Shown here: positions 24,732 through 32,269 of the stretch, piece after piece | Numbering within the stretch: the stretch's first letter is position 1 | How the letters are laid out: each line of letters starts with the position of its first letter | Source: Pseudomonadota bacterium | GTDB taxonomy: Bacteria; Myxococcota_A; Polyangia; Polyangiales; Polyangiaceae | Length of the DNA stretch: 34,678 nt | Direction of reading: 5' to 3' | NCBI GenBank assembly: GCA_023402175.1 | Contig: JAEXCN010000116.1 | Location: forward strand, 1 to 34,678 | The notes under the pieces: generated by a model | Databases searched by the model: none | The model's input: the letters and a program-made list of their open reading frames with translations, nothing else | What the model was told of the DNA's origin: nothing | Made by a program: the position numbers and the translations under genes

Positions 24732-25912
24732 TTCGTCACCACTCCCGCGTCACACTCGACCATGAAGCACTTGCCGTCGATGCACGGCTGGCCAGCGGCA
24801 ACGTCGCATTCGTTTCCGCAGGCTCCGCAGTGGTGGGCATTGCGCGTCAAGTCCGTTTCACAGCCATTGCTTCGATCGCCGTCGCAATTCCCCCATCCCG
24901 GCGAGCACTCGGATACGCAATATCCATTTTTGCAAACACTGACATCATGACCGTAGGTGCGGCAGCGATTGTCACACGCTCCGCAGTTGTCGACGTCCGA
25001 GAGGAGGTCTGCGCAGGTAAAGCCGCACAACGTCTCGCTGGGGTCGCACGCGCATACAGGGTTCGGCCCCTTGTCGGGACGGATGGTGCAGATCTGTCCT
25101 GGCGCGCACTTGTTCCCGCACGCGCCGCAGTTCTCGACGTCACCGCTCAGACTGACCTCGCATCCGTCGCTCAGGTCATTGTTGCAGTCGTCGTAGAGCG
25201 CAACGCACCGAAGATGGCCGCACTCTCCGTTGGCGCAGCCATAGGCCATCCCGAGCGGCGCCTCCATGTAGGGGCACACGTTCCCGCAGCTTCCGCAGTT
25301 GTTGGAGTCCGTCAACGTGTTGGTGCATCGCGGGTCGCACCACGTGTTTGGCGCCAAACACTCTTGATTGCACTTGCCATCGACGCATCCCCTATTGCCG
25401 TTCGTGAGCTCGGGGCAGACGTTGCCGCACGCGCCGCAATTGTTCGGATCGTTGCTCGAGACGGATTCGCACCCGTCATCGACGAGGCCATTGCAGTCCG
25501 CAAAGCCGACGGAACAGGTGGGCTGACATGTCCCGTCGATGCAGTGCGCGACCATGTTCAGCTCTCCGAAGACGTCCCTTCCCGTGCAGGCGTTTCCGCA
25601 TGCGCCGCAGTTGTAGTCGTCCACGAGGACGTTCGTTTCGCACTTGAATGCGAGGGTCCCGTCCTGCCTCGTGCACGTTGCGTACGGGTACGGACATTCG
25701 GTGCCGACGCACATCGCGAGCGCCGGCGACACATCGCTCGCACCGTCCGCCGAGCCGTCCGCGGACGGAACGAACCCGACGGAGCCGAGACCAGCATCTT
25801 CGGTGTATTCGGCTCCGACGTCGCGGACCGGTTCGACGCATCCGAAGACCAGCACGAGCGTCGCCGCGGAAACAGCAGTGGCGCCGAGTGTCTTTCTCGT
25901 TCGTTCGTTCAT
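24728..25912 (-). CDS. Cys-rich NCGACGN-repeat lipoprotein
   Basis: This is a 394-residue protein with ATG at 25912. The signal ends LVLVFGC (Cys25), followed by a Gly/Ser/Asp-rich linker to about residue 65. The body carries six copies of an NCGACGNxC-type motif (NCGACGNAC, NCGACGNVC, NCGSCGNVC, NCGACGNKC, NCGACDNRC, HCGACGNEC). They alternate with CxxGxxDCNGxxxDGCE segments (FADCNGLVDDGCE, YDDCNNDLSDGCE, WGNCDGDRSNGCE). Such repeats are common in myxobacterial surface proteins and are often mis-annotated. The dense, evenly spaced Cys imply a rod of small disulfide-knotted modules, suited to a stalk or spacer. The gene is 25 bases downstream of the anti-sigma-like gene and overlaps the first propeller gene by 4 bases. 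Confidence 0.88.
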   Translation of the reverse strand: MNERTRKTLGATAVSAATLVLVFGCVEPVRDVGAEYTEDAGLGSVGFVPSADGSADGASDVSPALAMCVGTECPYPYATCTRQDGTLAFKCETNVLVDDYNCGACGNACTGRDVFGELNMVAHCIDGTCQPTCSVGFADCNGLVDDGCESVSSNDPNNCGACGNVCPELTNGNRGCVDGKCNQECLAPNTWCDPRCTNTLTDSNNCGSCGNVCPYMEAPLGMAYGCANGECGHLRCVALYDDCNNDLSDGCEVSLSGDVENCGACGNKCAPGQICTIRPDKGPNPVCACDPSETLCGFTCADLLSDVDNCGACDNRCRTYGHDVSVCKNGYCVSECSPGWGNCDGDRSNGCETDLTRNAHHCGACGNECDVAAGQPCIDGKCFMVECDAGVVTK

Positions 25913-25937
25913 GGCGACCTGTTGGAGGGGGGACGAG

Positions 25938-26720
25938 CTACAGCCCGGCGGCGCGGCGAACCTTCGACGCGAGCGGGCTCGTCGGATACGTCACGAGAAA
26001 GGTCTCGGCGGCCCGCTTCGCCTCGGCGTCACGCCCGAGCCGCGCGAGTGCATCGATCGCGATCGCTTCGCGTTCCTCGCGGAATGAACCGCCGGCGAAG
26101 CGACGGTTGCCTTCGTCGGCCATCGAGAGCGCGCGATGCGGATCGCTCTCCTGACGAAGCGCGCTGAGGTGTCGGGTCTCTTCCAGCGGATCGTAGACGG
26201 TGGTCGTGGAGGACGCGGGAGGTCTCGCGGCCGGGGAGGCGGAGGCATGGGAGTGCGCCGTGCGCGCGACGGGAGCGGGAGGCGCGGCGGCCGGCGGCGA
26301 CGACTCGACCGCAGGAAGCGAGTCGACGGCAACAACGGGAACGCTCGGAGCCGCCGCTTGCTCCGGCATGTCGCGCGCGAGGGCCGTCGTCGTCGCGGCT
26401 GGAACGGGGTCCGGAGGAGCCGCAGCGTCCTCCGCACCGAACCACCGCGGTCCAACGCTCACTCCGGCGCTCAGAACGGCCAGTCCAACCAGACCGGCAG
26501 CGGCGGCCGTCCAGCTTCGGGCCGCGGAAGCGGAGCTCTTCGAGGGTTCAACGCTCGACCCGGCCGCACCGATGGCCGCCTGAAATCGCGCGAGCCCCTT
26601 CGATTCGTCGTAGTCGGCGCTGAACGCCGTTTCGCGAACGAGCGCCTCGCGAAGCTCCGACGCCTCCGTCGGATCGTGCCGGAGACGAACCGGCTCGAAG
26701 GCCTCTTTGTCCGCGCTCAT
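25938..26720 (-). CDS. Single-pass membrane protein, probable anti-sigma factor
   Basis: This is a 260-residue protein with ATG at 26720 overlapping the sigma-factor stop (ATGA). Residues 1-66 are a charged cytosolic part (SELREALVRETAFSADYDES). One membrane segment lies at about 69-91 (SWTAAAAGLVGLAVLSAGV). Residues 95-170 are an Ala/Pro/Ser-rich periplasmic linker. A C-terminal helical part (about 180-260, RALSMADEGNRRFAGGSFREE and RDAEAKRAAETFLVTYPTS) looks like one to two TPR units. The location directly after an ECF sigma gene and the cytosol-membrane-periplasm order fit an anti-sigma factor. No zinc-binding HxxxCxxC motif is present, so it would be an atypical class. The function is inferred from position. 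Confidence 0.8.
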   Translation of the reverse strand: MSADKEAFEPVRLRHDPTEASELREALVRETAFSADYDESKGLARFQAAIGAAGSSVEPSKSSASAARSWTAAAAGLVGLAVLSAGVSVGPRWFGAEDAAAPPDPVPAATTTALARDMPEQAAAPSVPVVAVDSLPAVESSPPAAAPPAPVARTAHSHASASPAARPPASSTTTVYDPLEETRHLSALRQESDPHRALSMADEGNRRFAGGSFREEREAIAIDALARLGRDAEAKRAAETFLVTYPTSPLASKVRRAAGL

Positions 26721-27382
26721 TTGATCTGCCTCCCGGAGAGAGGGTCGCGCGTGAGCCGCGCATACTCCCGGTGAAACTCTTGTCTCGCGGCCCTGAGGCG
26801 CGAGTACACCGTCACGATGGGGATCCCGAGCCCCGCCGCGATGGATTCACACGACTGTTCTTCGATCTCGAAGAGGATGAAGAGTGCACGCTTCTCGATG
26901 TCGAGCGCCTGTATCGCTCGGCCCACCAGCGTGAGCGACTGAGTCGCTCGGACGACGTCCTCTTGGTTCGGCGACGTGGCTACCGCAGAGGAGAGGTTCG
27001 TTTCATCGAGGACCTCCGGGTGACGGCGCTTGCTGCGTCGGTCGTGGGAGAGCACTCGGAGCGCGATCGCCGCAAGCCACGTCGTGGGCTTCGCTTCGTC
27101 GCTCGTCGACCCGCCGCGCCGGTGGGCGACGAGAAAGACCTCTTGGACGAGGTCGTCGAGCTCTTGTGCCGGCGCGCCGAGTCGAACGAGGAACGTCGCG
27201 ACGAAGCGAGCGTGCTCGCGAAAGAGCACGTCGGCGCCGAGGACACCTTCCGACATGGGACGCCGTTCTTCGCCCGGTGCCTGGGATGGACGGTCCGCCA
27301 TGGCCGTGCGCGATGCCGGATCGCGTTCCTTCGGTGTCGAGCGGCTGCCCGCTTGGGCGGCGGGCATCGCCGAAGTCGTCAT
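26717..27382 (-). CDS. ECF-family RNA polymerase sigma factor
   Basis: This is a 221-residue protein from ATG 27382; the longer open frame upstream is Arg-rich shadow. An internal ATG would give MADRPSQAPGEE as an alternative N-terminus. Region 2 spans about 52-118 (FREHARFVATFLVRLG, ELDDLVQEVFLVAHRR, TWLAAIALRVLSHDRRSKRR) and region 4 about 150-208 (RALFILFEIEEQSCESIAAG, PIVTVYSRLRAARQEF). Regions 1.1 and 3 are absent, as in group IV sigma factors. The first 50 residues are a disordered-looking extension. It is 47 bases behind the outer-membrane-like gene. That gap reads CCGAAAAAAATTC on the coding strand, which may be an AT-rich promoter element. It probably controls the surface-protein genes downstream and possibly itself. 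Confidence 0.92.
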   Translation of the reverse strand: MTTSAMPAAQAGSRSTPKERDPASRTAMADRPSQAPGEERRPMSEGVLGADVLFREHARFVATFLVRLGAPAQELDDLVQEVFLVAHRRGGSTSDEAKPTTWLAAIALRVLSHDRRSKRRHPEVLDETNLSSAVATSPNQEDVVRATQSLTLVGRAIQALDIEKRALFILFEIEEQSCESIAAGLGIPIVTVYSRLRAARQEFHREYARLTRDPLSGRQIK

Positions 27383-27429
27383 GTCCGTTACTGCCCGGCC
27401 CTCGCGTGTTTGGCGTGAATTTTTTTCGG

Positions 27430-28500
27430 TCAGAGCTCGAAGAATAGTCCCGCCGTCGCAGCGCCTCCCAGTACGGGGAGCGTGAGCACAGCCGTTCGCT
27501 CCGTGCGCATCGTCGCGTCGACGCGCTGACCAACAACTCCGATTTGTGCTCGTCGGAGGGTCAGGAGGAGCTCGGTCGTCGCCAGCACGCCCCATGCAGC
27601 GTGCGCCTGGTTGCGTGCAACGGTGATCCGGACTTCACCCCGTGCCGGCATGGCGAGCCACGGCTGCGAAGGTGACCGTCCCTCGAGGAAACCGATTCCG
27701 CGTGATGCTACGACACCCCACGCGAGGCCGAGGCAGGCGCGAAGCGCGACTCGCCTCGGGTTGCTCGTGGCGCATGCGTCCCCACGCGCGGCGTAAAGCT
27801 CCGTCTCGACGCGGCCCGATCCGAGAGAGGACGTGGCGGCCGTCGCGGCGAGCACGGCGCCGCGCGTCTCGAAGTGGCTGGACCAAGCGACATCGATGCC
27901 GGCGCTGAAGATCGGCCTCACGCCCGGAAGCGTGTTCCACAACACCCCCGCCTCTCCTGCCAGCGTCGCCTGATGGCCGACAGGCATGACGGCACGGCCT
28001 CGGCTTGGCGTCGGGGGACGCGCAGCTGGACGCCGAGGAGCGGCGGACGGCACGGACGGTGGCGCGGACTCCGGCGGCGCGGTTGGCTCCTCTACGCCGA
28101 AGAACGTGGCGTCGATCGCGACGGCGATCGACAAAGCGAGCGCGGTCGTGAGCTCGCTGCATCCTGCGGGGAGGTTGGTAACCGTTCGCTGACCGACGAG
28201 AACGCCGTCTTCGTAGAGACGATAGACGACGGCGGCATCCTCTCTTCCCACACCGATCGAGATTCGGCGATCGACCTCGGTTTGTCCGAGCCAGCGCGCG
28301 ACCGCCGGTACCAGGCTCTCGGCGTCCAGACACTCGGCAGGCTGGACCGCAAACGCCTCGGCGAGCGGTCGCTTCGGCGCGTCATCCGCAGCGACAGCGG
28401 GTGACGCGAAACACACCGCCGCGACGGCAATGCTGGTGATTCGGCGCCAGCGTGAGCGCGATACTACTCGCAGCAGATGCGCAAAGCTCCGCCACGACAC
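27430..28500 (-). CDS. Predicted outer-membrane or periplasmic protein of sigma operon
   Basis: With the GTG at 28500 this is 356 residues; a TTG at 28539 would lengthen it by 13. The N-terminus has a long basic stretch, then a signal core (ITSIAVAAVCFASPAVAADD, cleaved after AVA). The first domain has VGREDAAVVYRLYEDGVLVG and ELTTALALSIAVAIDATFFG, a fold I do not recognise. A Pro-rich linker (residues about 150-180) leads to a C-terminal region of alternating hydrophobic strands ending VLGGAATAGLFFEL, with a terminal aromatic region as in beta-barrels. This layout, a soluble domain plus a barrel-like domain of about 180 residues, is frequent next to ECF sigma genes in Polyangiales. Outer-membrane location is inferred. 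Confidence 0.75.
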   Translation of the reverse strand: MSWRSFAHLLRVVSRSRWRRITSIAVAAVCFASPAVAADDAPKRPLAEAFAVQPAECLDAESLVPAVARWLGQTEVDRRISIGVGREDAAVVYRLYEDGVLVGQRTVTNLPAGCSELTTALALSIAVAIDATFFGVEEPTAPPESAPPSVPSAAPRRPAARPPTPSRGRAVMPVGHQATLAGEAGVLWNTLPGVRPIFSAGIDVAWSSHFETRGAVLAATAATSSLGSGRVETELYAARGDACATSNPRRVALRACLGLAWGVVASRGIGFLEGRSPSQPWLAMPARGEVRITVARNQAHAAWGVLATTELLLTLRRAQIGVVGQRVDATMRTERTAVLTLPVLGGAATAGLFFEL

Positions 28501-28742
28501 GGCGACGACCTCTCGCTTGGCGAGGACAGAACCGATCAAGTCTCGCGGCTGTCGGCAGAGAATGCAAGCTCGGTCTCGGCGCTCGCACGCCTCGACCCTC
28601 GGTCCCGGAAGGCGAGCGCGCGATCGTCGTCACGATGTTCACCGCCGAGCGCCCGCCAGCGCGATCGCCACCGCCTGCTCTGCGCGCGCCGCGTCACCAT
28701 CTGCGAGCGACTATCCGGAGCAAGCGATCAGGCAGGACAACT

Positions 28743-29447
28743 CTAGAACCTGCGTTCCGCCTTCAGGAGCGCGGATTCCGTTGCCGGCTCGGTGTCGTCG
28801 ACGTCCAGCACCGGCCCCGCGGGAGCGCATGAAAGGGCGATGCGGACCGGGCCACCGCGATAGCCGCCGGCGCTCGCGCGTACGGAGACGAGTGCCTCGG
28901 CGAGACGGGCCGCGAGCGCTTCGTTGTCGGCGGGCGCCCCGAGATCGCACGGCAACGCGAGCGGACTGCCGTCCGCGCGCACGAGCGACAGGCGGCGTCC
29001 GCCGTCGAAGCCGTGGACATCGTGGAGCGGTACCGTGAGCTCGGGACGTCGCGAGGCCTTCAATCGGAAGCCGGACTGGTCGAGGCTCAGCGTGAAGCGC
29101 TCTTTCGTGACGTCGGCAGGTTTCCGCATACGCAGCACCCAGTCGATCAGCCACGACACGGCAAAGACCGCCGCGGCGACGCCGAATCCCTTCACGAGCT
29201 CCGGCGCCGACGTGACGAGCACGATGAACAGCGGGAGGCCGACGAAGAGTCCGAGGACCTTGAGCGCGATCGAGATCGCCCGACGCGCGATCGTTGCGCC
29301 GCGGCTCAGCTGAGGCGGAGCCGGCTTACGCCGCGTTCGACTTTCTTGGACGAAGCGCGCCATCTCCACCGCTTCCTGCCGGTCGGCATCGATGGCGTCG
29401 ACATCGATCGTGATCGACGCGGCGTCCCCCGTCTCGGTCCAGCGCAT
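28743..29447 (-). CDS. Two-TM protein with C-terminal beta domain, unknown function
   Basis: This is a 234-residue protein with ATG at 29447. Residues 1-50 are soluble and acidic, then basic. Two membrane segments at about 57-79 and 86-107 form a hairpin (ALKVLGLFVGLPLFIVLV; FGVAAAVFAVSWLIDWVL). The rest is cytosolic and beta-rich (FTLSLDQSGFRLKASRRPEL, VPLHDVHGFDGGRRLSLV), resembling bacterial PH-like domains that follow TM pairs. The gene at 31526-32164 has the same plan. The function is unknown. The 240 bases upstream of the next gene (28501-28742) contain no convincing gene. Confidence 0.8.
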   Translation of the reverse strand: MRWTETGDAASITIDVDAIDADRQEAVEMARFVQESRTRRKPAPPQLSRGATIARRAISIALKVLGLFVGLPLFIVLVTSAPELVKGFGVAAAVFAVSWLIDWVLRMRKPADVTKERFTLSLDQSGFRLKASRRPELTVPLHDVHGFDGGRRLSLVRADGSPLALPCDLGAPADNEALAARLAEALVSVRASAGGYRGGPVRIALSCAPAGPVLDVDDTEPATESALLKAERRF

Positions 29448-29501
29448 TGCCGTCCTCCGCCTTCGTGTTCAAGGCCTAGTATGCGCTCTGGTGAGCGCTC
29501 G

Positions 29502-30290
29502 TCATGCGCGCACCTGGACCTGAGCGGCAGCGTACCGGACGTCGCGCGCGCGGAGGTTATCGAGCATCTGCGTGTAGTCTCCCGGCGCATTCTGCTTCGC
29601 CCAGACGAGCGCGTCGAAGCCCGCCTTGAACGCAGGGTCATTTGCGTAACGTTCGGCGAGCTTCGGCCGCCCAGCAAGATGCTCCTCCTTCGACTTGCTC
29701 GAGGAGGCGAGGAAGTCTTCAGCAGCGATGATGCCTTGATCGCAGTGGAGCTGAAGCGTCGTTCCGAGCGCCGTGCCTTGGAGCTGGTCGCTGATCTTCT
29801 TCGCGGGCGAGCGTCCGCCGGTCCCCACGTCGCGTGGCATCGCGGCGTCGGCGTACCCGGAGGGCAACTCGAGGGAGAGGAGCATCGCTCCACGCATGAC
29901 GTCACGAGTCGCGGCGTCGCGCGTGTCGGTCTTCGTGGCTTGCATGCTCGCGAGCCCGTACTGGCTGGCGGCCAGCGAGCCGAGCGGCAGGAGGACTTCA
30001 GCCGCCACTGCGAGGCACGCCGGGACGACCGGGATGCCGACGGCCCCCGCCATTCCCACAGCGTCCCCTGCAGCGGCGGCGGCGCTGTAGCCATCGAGCT
30101 CCTTGTTCTTCGCGAGCTGCCGCTGGAGGCCGGCCTCACCGGGCTGCATCGAGACGTCGCGGCCGGTGTCTCCGGTCTTGCGGCGGGCGGCGTTCAAGAC
30201 TGCGCCCGTCGAGTCGTCACGGTGGAGTGCGTCCACCTCCTCGTTCGAAAAGTCGCGGGTGGTGCCTGAGCTGATGGTTCGGATCGTCAT
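29502..30290 (-). CDS. Hypothetical protein with hydrophobic centre
   Basis: This is a 262-residue product with ATG at 30290. The N-terminus is hydrophilic (TIRTISSGTTRDFSNEEVDA). A central hydrophobic, Ala/Gly-rich stretch at about 68-112 (AAAAAGDAVGMAGAVGIPVV, PACLAVAAEVLLPLGSLAAS) could form a membrane hairpin. The C-terminal half is soluble and probably helical (FLASSSKSKEEHLAGRPKLA, AGFDALVWAKQNAPGDYTQM). No signal peptide or known motif is visible. The composition recalls effectors or structural proteins with an internal hydrophobic hairpin, but this is only a resemblance. It is bordered by gaps of 54 and 105 bases, with all neighbours on the same strand. Confidence 0.75.
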   Translation of the reverse strand: MTIRTISSGTTRDFSNEEVDALHRDDSTGAVLNAARRKTGDTGRDVSMQPGEAGLQRQLAKNKELDGYSAAAAAGDAVGMAGAVGIPVVPACLAVAAEVLLPLGSLAASQYGLASMQATKTDTRDAATRDVMRGAMLLSLELPSGYADAAMPRDVGTGGRSPAKKISDQLQGTALGTTLQLHCDQGIIAAEDFLASSSKSKEEHLAGRPKLAERYANDPAFKAGFDALVWAKQNAPGDYTQMLDNLRARDVRYAAAQVQVRA

Positions 30291-30395
30291 CGGGATGCGC
30301 GTCTGTTCGGCCGCTACGCCCGCCCGGTTGCGTACTACTTCGTCGCAACAAACAATCGCAGCCCAGCGCGCCGGGCGCCGTGACGCGCCCCGTAA

Positions 30396-31301
30396 TCATC
30401 CCTGCCGGGGCGGGCCGTAACCTTGCTGCGGGGCACCTCCGTACCCTTGCTGCGGAGCACCTCCGTACCCTTGCTGCGGGGCACCTCCGTAACCTTGCTG
30501 CGGGGCACCGCCGTAACCTTGCTGCGGGGCACCGCCGTAACCTTGCTGCGGGGCAGCATGGCCTCCGTAGCCTTGCTGCGGTGCACCGTAGCTTTGCTGG
30601 GGAGGACCGTACCCTTGCGGAGGCCCATACCCCTGAGGAGCTCCGTACCCTTGCGGGGCGCCGTAGCCCTGAGGCGCTCCGTATCCTTGCGGAGGCCCAT
30701 ACCCCTGAGGAGCTCCGTACCCTTGCGGAGGACCGTACTGCGGCGCTCCCTGCGGCCCGTACGGTTGCGGCGGCGCAGCATGAGGCGCGTGGCCGAAGCC
30801 GCCCGCGGGAGGCGGCGGGCCTGCAGCACCGGCGGGCTGCGGTACGTACGGCATCGCGTCGAAGCCGTGTGCACCAGATGCAGGCTCACCTTCCTCGGCG
30901 CCGCCGGGTCCAGCGCCGAGCGCCGCCATCAGCTCCGCGCGCCGCGCGGCCGAGCACATTCCGAAGAGCCATCCGACTCCGAAGAACGTCGCAAACGCGA
31001 TGACGCTGGAGACGATGAGCACCGCGCCGGACAAGACCTCGCCTCCGACGATCTGGGCGATCCCACCGATGATCGAGCCGATACCCCAGAGGAGCGCGCC
31101 GCCCCGGAGCCATCCGCTCGCCGCCGCCTTGAAGCTGAATGGCAGCTTCATGCCGCGATCGTCGTCCCCATCGACGACGAAGAACGTCTCGACCGGGATG
31201 AGCGGCACGAACATGATGTGCACGAAGCGACACGCCACGTGCCCGACGCCGTCGATCTTGTCCGCGTGACCGTAGAGGCGCGTGCCGTAGACGATGATCA
31301 T
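30396..31301 (-). CDS. Membrane protein with GYGAPQ/PQQGYGGA low-complexity tail
   Basis: This is a 301-residue protein starting at ATG 31301, where IIVYGTRLYGHADKIDGVGH begins a compact N-terminal domain. Upstream codons in the same frame look non-coding. Residues 1-60 contain RFVHIMFVPLIPVETFFVV, a pattern I recall from bacterial membrane proteins with a YGTRLYG start. Two membrane segments follow at about 63-85 and 88-116. From residue about 150 the chain is Gly/Pro/Gln/Tyr-rich, with (G)YGAPQ and QYGPPQ hexamers passing into six or seven PQQGYGGA octamers, and it ends GPPRQG. The tail is intrinsically disordered and prion-like in composition, likely cytosolic, and encoded by tandem DNA repeats that may vary in copy number. 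The function is unknown. Confidence 0.82.
   Translation of the reverse strand: MIIVYGTRLYGHADKIDGVGHVACRFVHIMFVPLIPVETFFVVDGDDDRGMKLPFSFKAAASGWLRGGALLWGIGSIIGGIAQIVGGEVLSGAVLIVSSVIAFATFFGVGWLFGMCSAARRAELMAALGAGPGGAEEGEPASGAHGFDAMPYVPQPAGAAGPPPPAGGFGHAPHAAPPQPYGPQGAPQYGPPQGYGAPQGYGPPQGYGAPQGYGAPQGYGAPQGYGPPQGYGPPQQSYGAPQQGYGGHAAPQQGYGGAPQQGYGGAPQQGYGGAPQQGYGGAPQQGYGGAPQQGYGPPRQG
30415..30740 (-). repeat. Coding tandem repeat (24-bp then 18-bp units)
   Basis: Five near-identical 24-base units (consensus starts CCGTAACCTTGCTGCGGGG on the plus strand) run from 30415 to 30534. A sixth unit interrupted by GCATGG follows, and then more divergent 18-base units continue to about 30740. They encode the octamer and hexamer repeats of the protein tail. 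Differences are mostly at codon third positions, and unit homogeneity is highest near the 3' end of the gene, where unequal exchange may be most recent. Confidence 0.85.
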
Positions 31302-31311
31302 GCGACTTGCT

Positions 31312-31332
31312 CCCCCGGCGAGATCACGGGGG
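31312..31332 (-). promoter_or_regulatory. Hairpin covering the ribosome-binding site of the low-complexity membrane protein
   Basis: The minus-strand leader reads CCCCCG-TGATCTCGC-CGGGGG ending 10 bases before the ATG at 31301. This gives a 6-bp GC stem with a 9-base loop. The purine-rich GGGGGAG that would serve as Shine-Dalgarno sequence lies in the 3' arm, so folding would hide it. Translational control is inferred. Confidence 0.4.
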
Positions 31333-31525
31333 CACGAGCGCGCCCTCCTCTCGACTCGGTGGCACATGCTGTCATGGTTGCCCGAGTGCGCCAACGCTCG
31401 GCTGTCGACGGACGTGTCATCCGAAATGGTGATGGCGCCGACACCGATGTCCGTGGCTGTGTGTCGTCGCGGTGTCCCGCGCGCCGCTCGGCGCTACTTC
31501 GCCATCCGCTTCTTCGCCTCGGCCC

Positions 31526-32164
31526 TCACGCCTGGTCTTCCTCGCTCTCCTCGTCGTCCTCTTCCTGCTCGCCGCGCTCGGAGAGCGGCGTCCAACCGAC
31601 AGACCGAAGAAAGCGACGGACCTTCGCGAACCACTCCGTCGTCTCGGCGTGGCCGAAGAACTCCTTCGTGAGCGAGTGAGAATCGCCTCGAGACGACTCG
31701 AGCGCGATTCGCTTCGTCTCCGTGCTCGACGCGATGTTCGGTGCGAGCGGCCCCATGCCGATGTTGACGGCGTTGGCGCCGACATCCATCACGCGTTCGA
31801 CGGCCTTCGTCTCGAGCACCACGTCGTCGAGCTCGTCGAGGCGGATGCGGTACGTCTCGCGATTCGATCCCATCGGGAGCACGCGAAGCTCTCCTCCGGA
31901 CACGCGGAGGACGATGACGTTCTTCGGCCGCTGTCGTGACCACCAAACCACGCCTCCGAGCAGCCCGACGAACATCGCGAGTCCCACTTCCTTGGTCAAG
32001 AAGTAGCCGACGATGATCCCGACGGCGGACGGGAGCGCGACCAGCTGGAAGCCCGAATGGCCCGCAGCCAGGCGATCCATCCGCTCCTGCGGGCGGTAGA
32101 CGAGCTCGCCGGACTTCGGCTCGGGAGCCTTGGCTACCTGGCTCTCGCGGTACGGACTCGCCAT
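31526..32164 (-). CDS. Two-TM protein with beta domain and acidic tail
   Basis: This is a 212-residue protein with ATG at 32164. The cytosolic N-terminus (residues 1-37) is followed by a membrane hairpin at about 38-56 and 58-76 (LVALPSAVGIIVGYFLTKEV, AMFVGLLGGVVWW). A beta-rich domain follows (VIVLRVSGGELRVLPMGSNR, IRLDELDDVVLETKAVERV, TKRIALESSRGDSHSLTKE). The last 16 residues are almost all Glu/Asp. The plan matches the protein at 28743-29447, without obvious close identity. The function is unknown. It is 105 bases downstream of the hydroxylase gene on the same strand. Confidence 0.8.
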   Translation of the reverse strand: MASPYRESQVAKAPEPKSGELVYRPQERMDRLAAGHSGFQLVALPSAVGIIVGYFLTKEVGLAMFVGLLGGVVWWSRQRPKNVIVLRVSGGELRVLPMGSNRETYRIRLDELDDVVLETKAVERVMDVGANAVNIGMGPLAPNIASSTETKRIALESSRGDSHSLTKEFFGHAETTEWFAKVRRFLRSVGWTPLSERGEQEEDDEESEEDQA

Positions 32165-32269
32165 CGGACTCTCCTCTCACACGAAGAGAGCCGCGCCCCC
32201 CTCGCGCGTCGCAGCTTATCTGATCCCGATGTGCGCCGGGGTGTCGCCGACGCACATCGACCGCGTGCG

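Noticed and set aside
28501..28742. Possible small genes in the 242-base gap
   Set aside because: Short open frames there are Arg/Ser-rich, lack ribosome-binding sites and overlap flanking genes in other frames.
30415..30740. Regular repeats that could suggest a CRISPR array
   Set aside because: Units are contiguous without unique spacers and encode an in-frame protein repeat; no cas gene is present.
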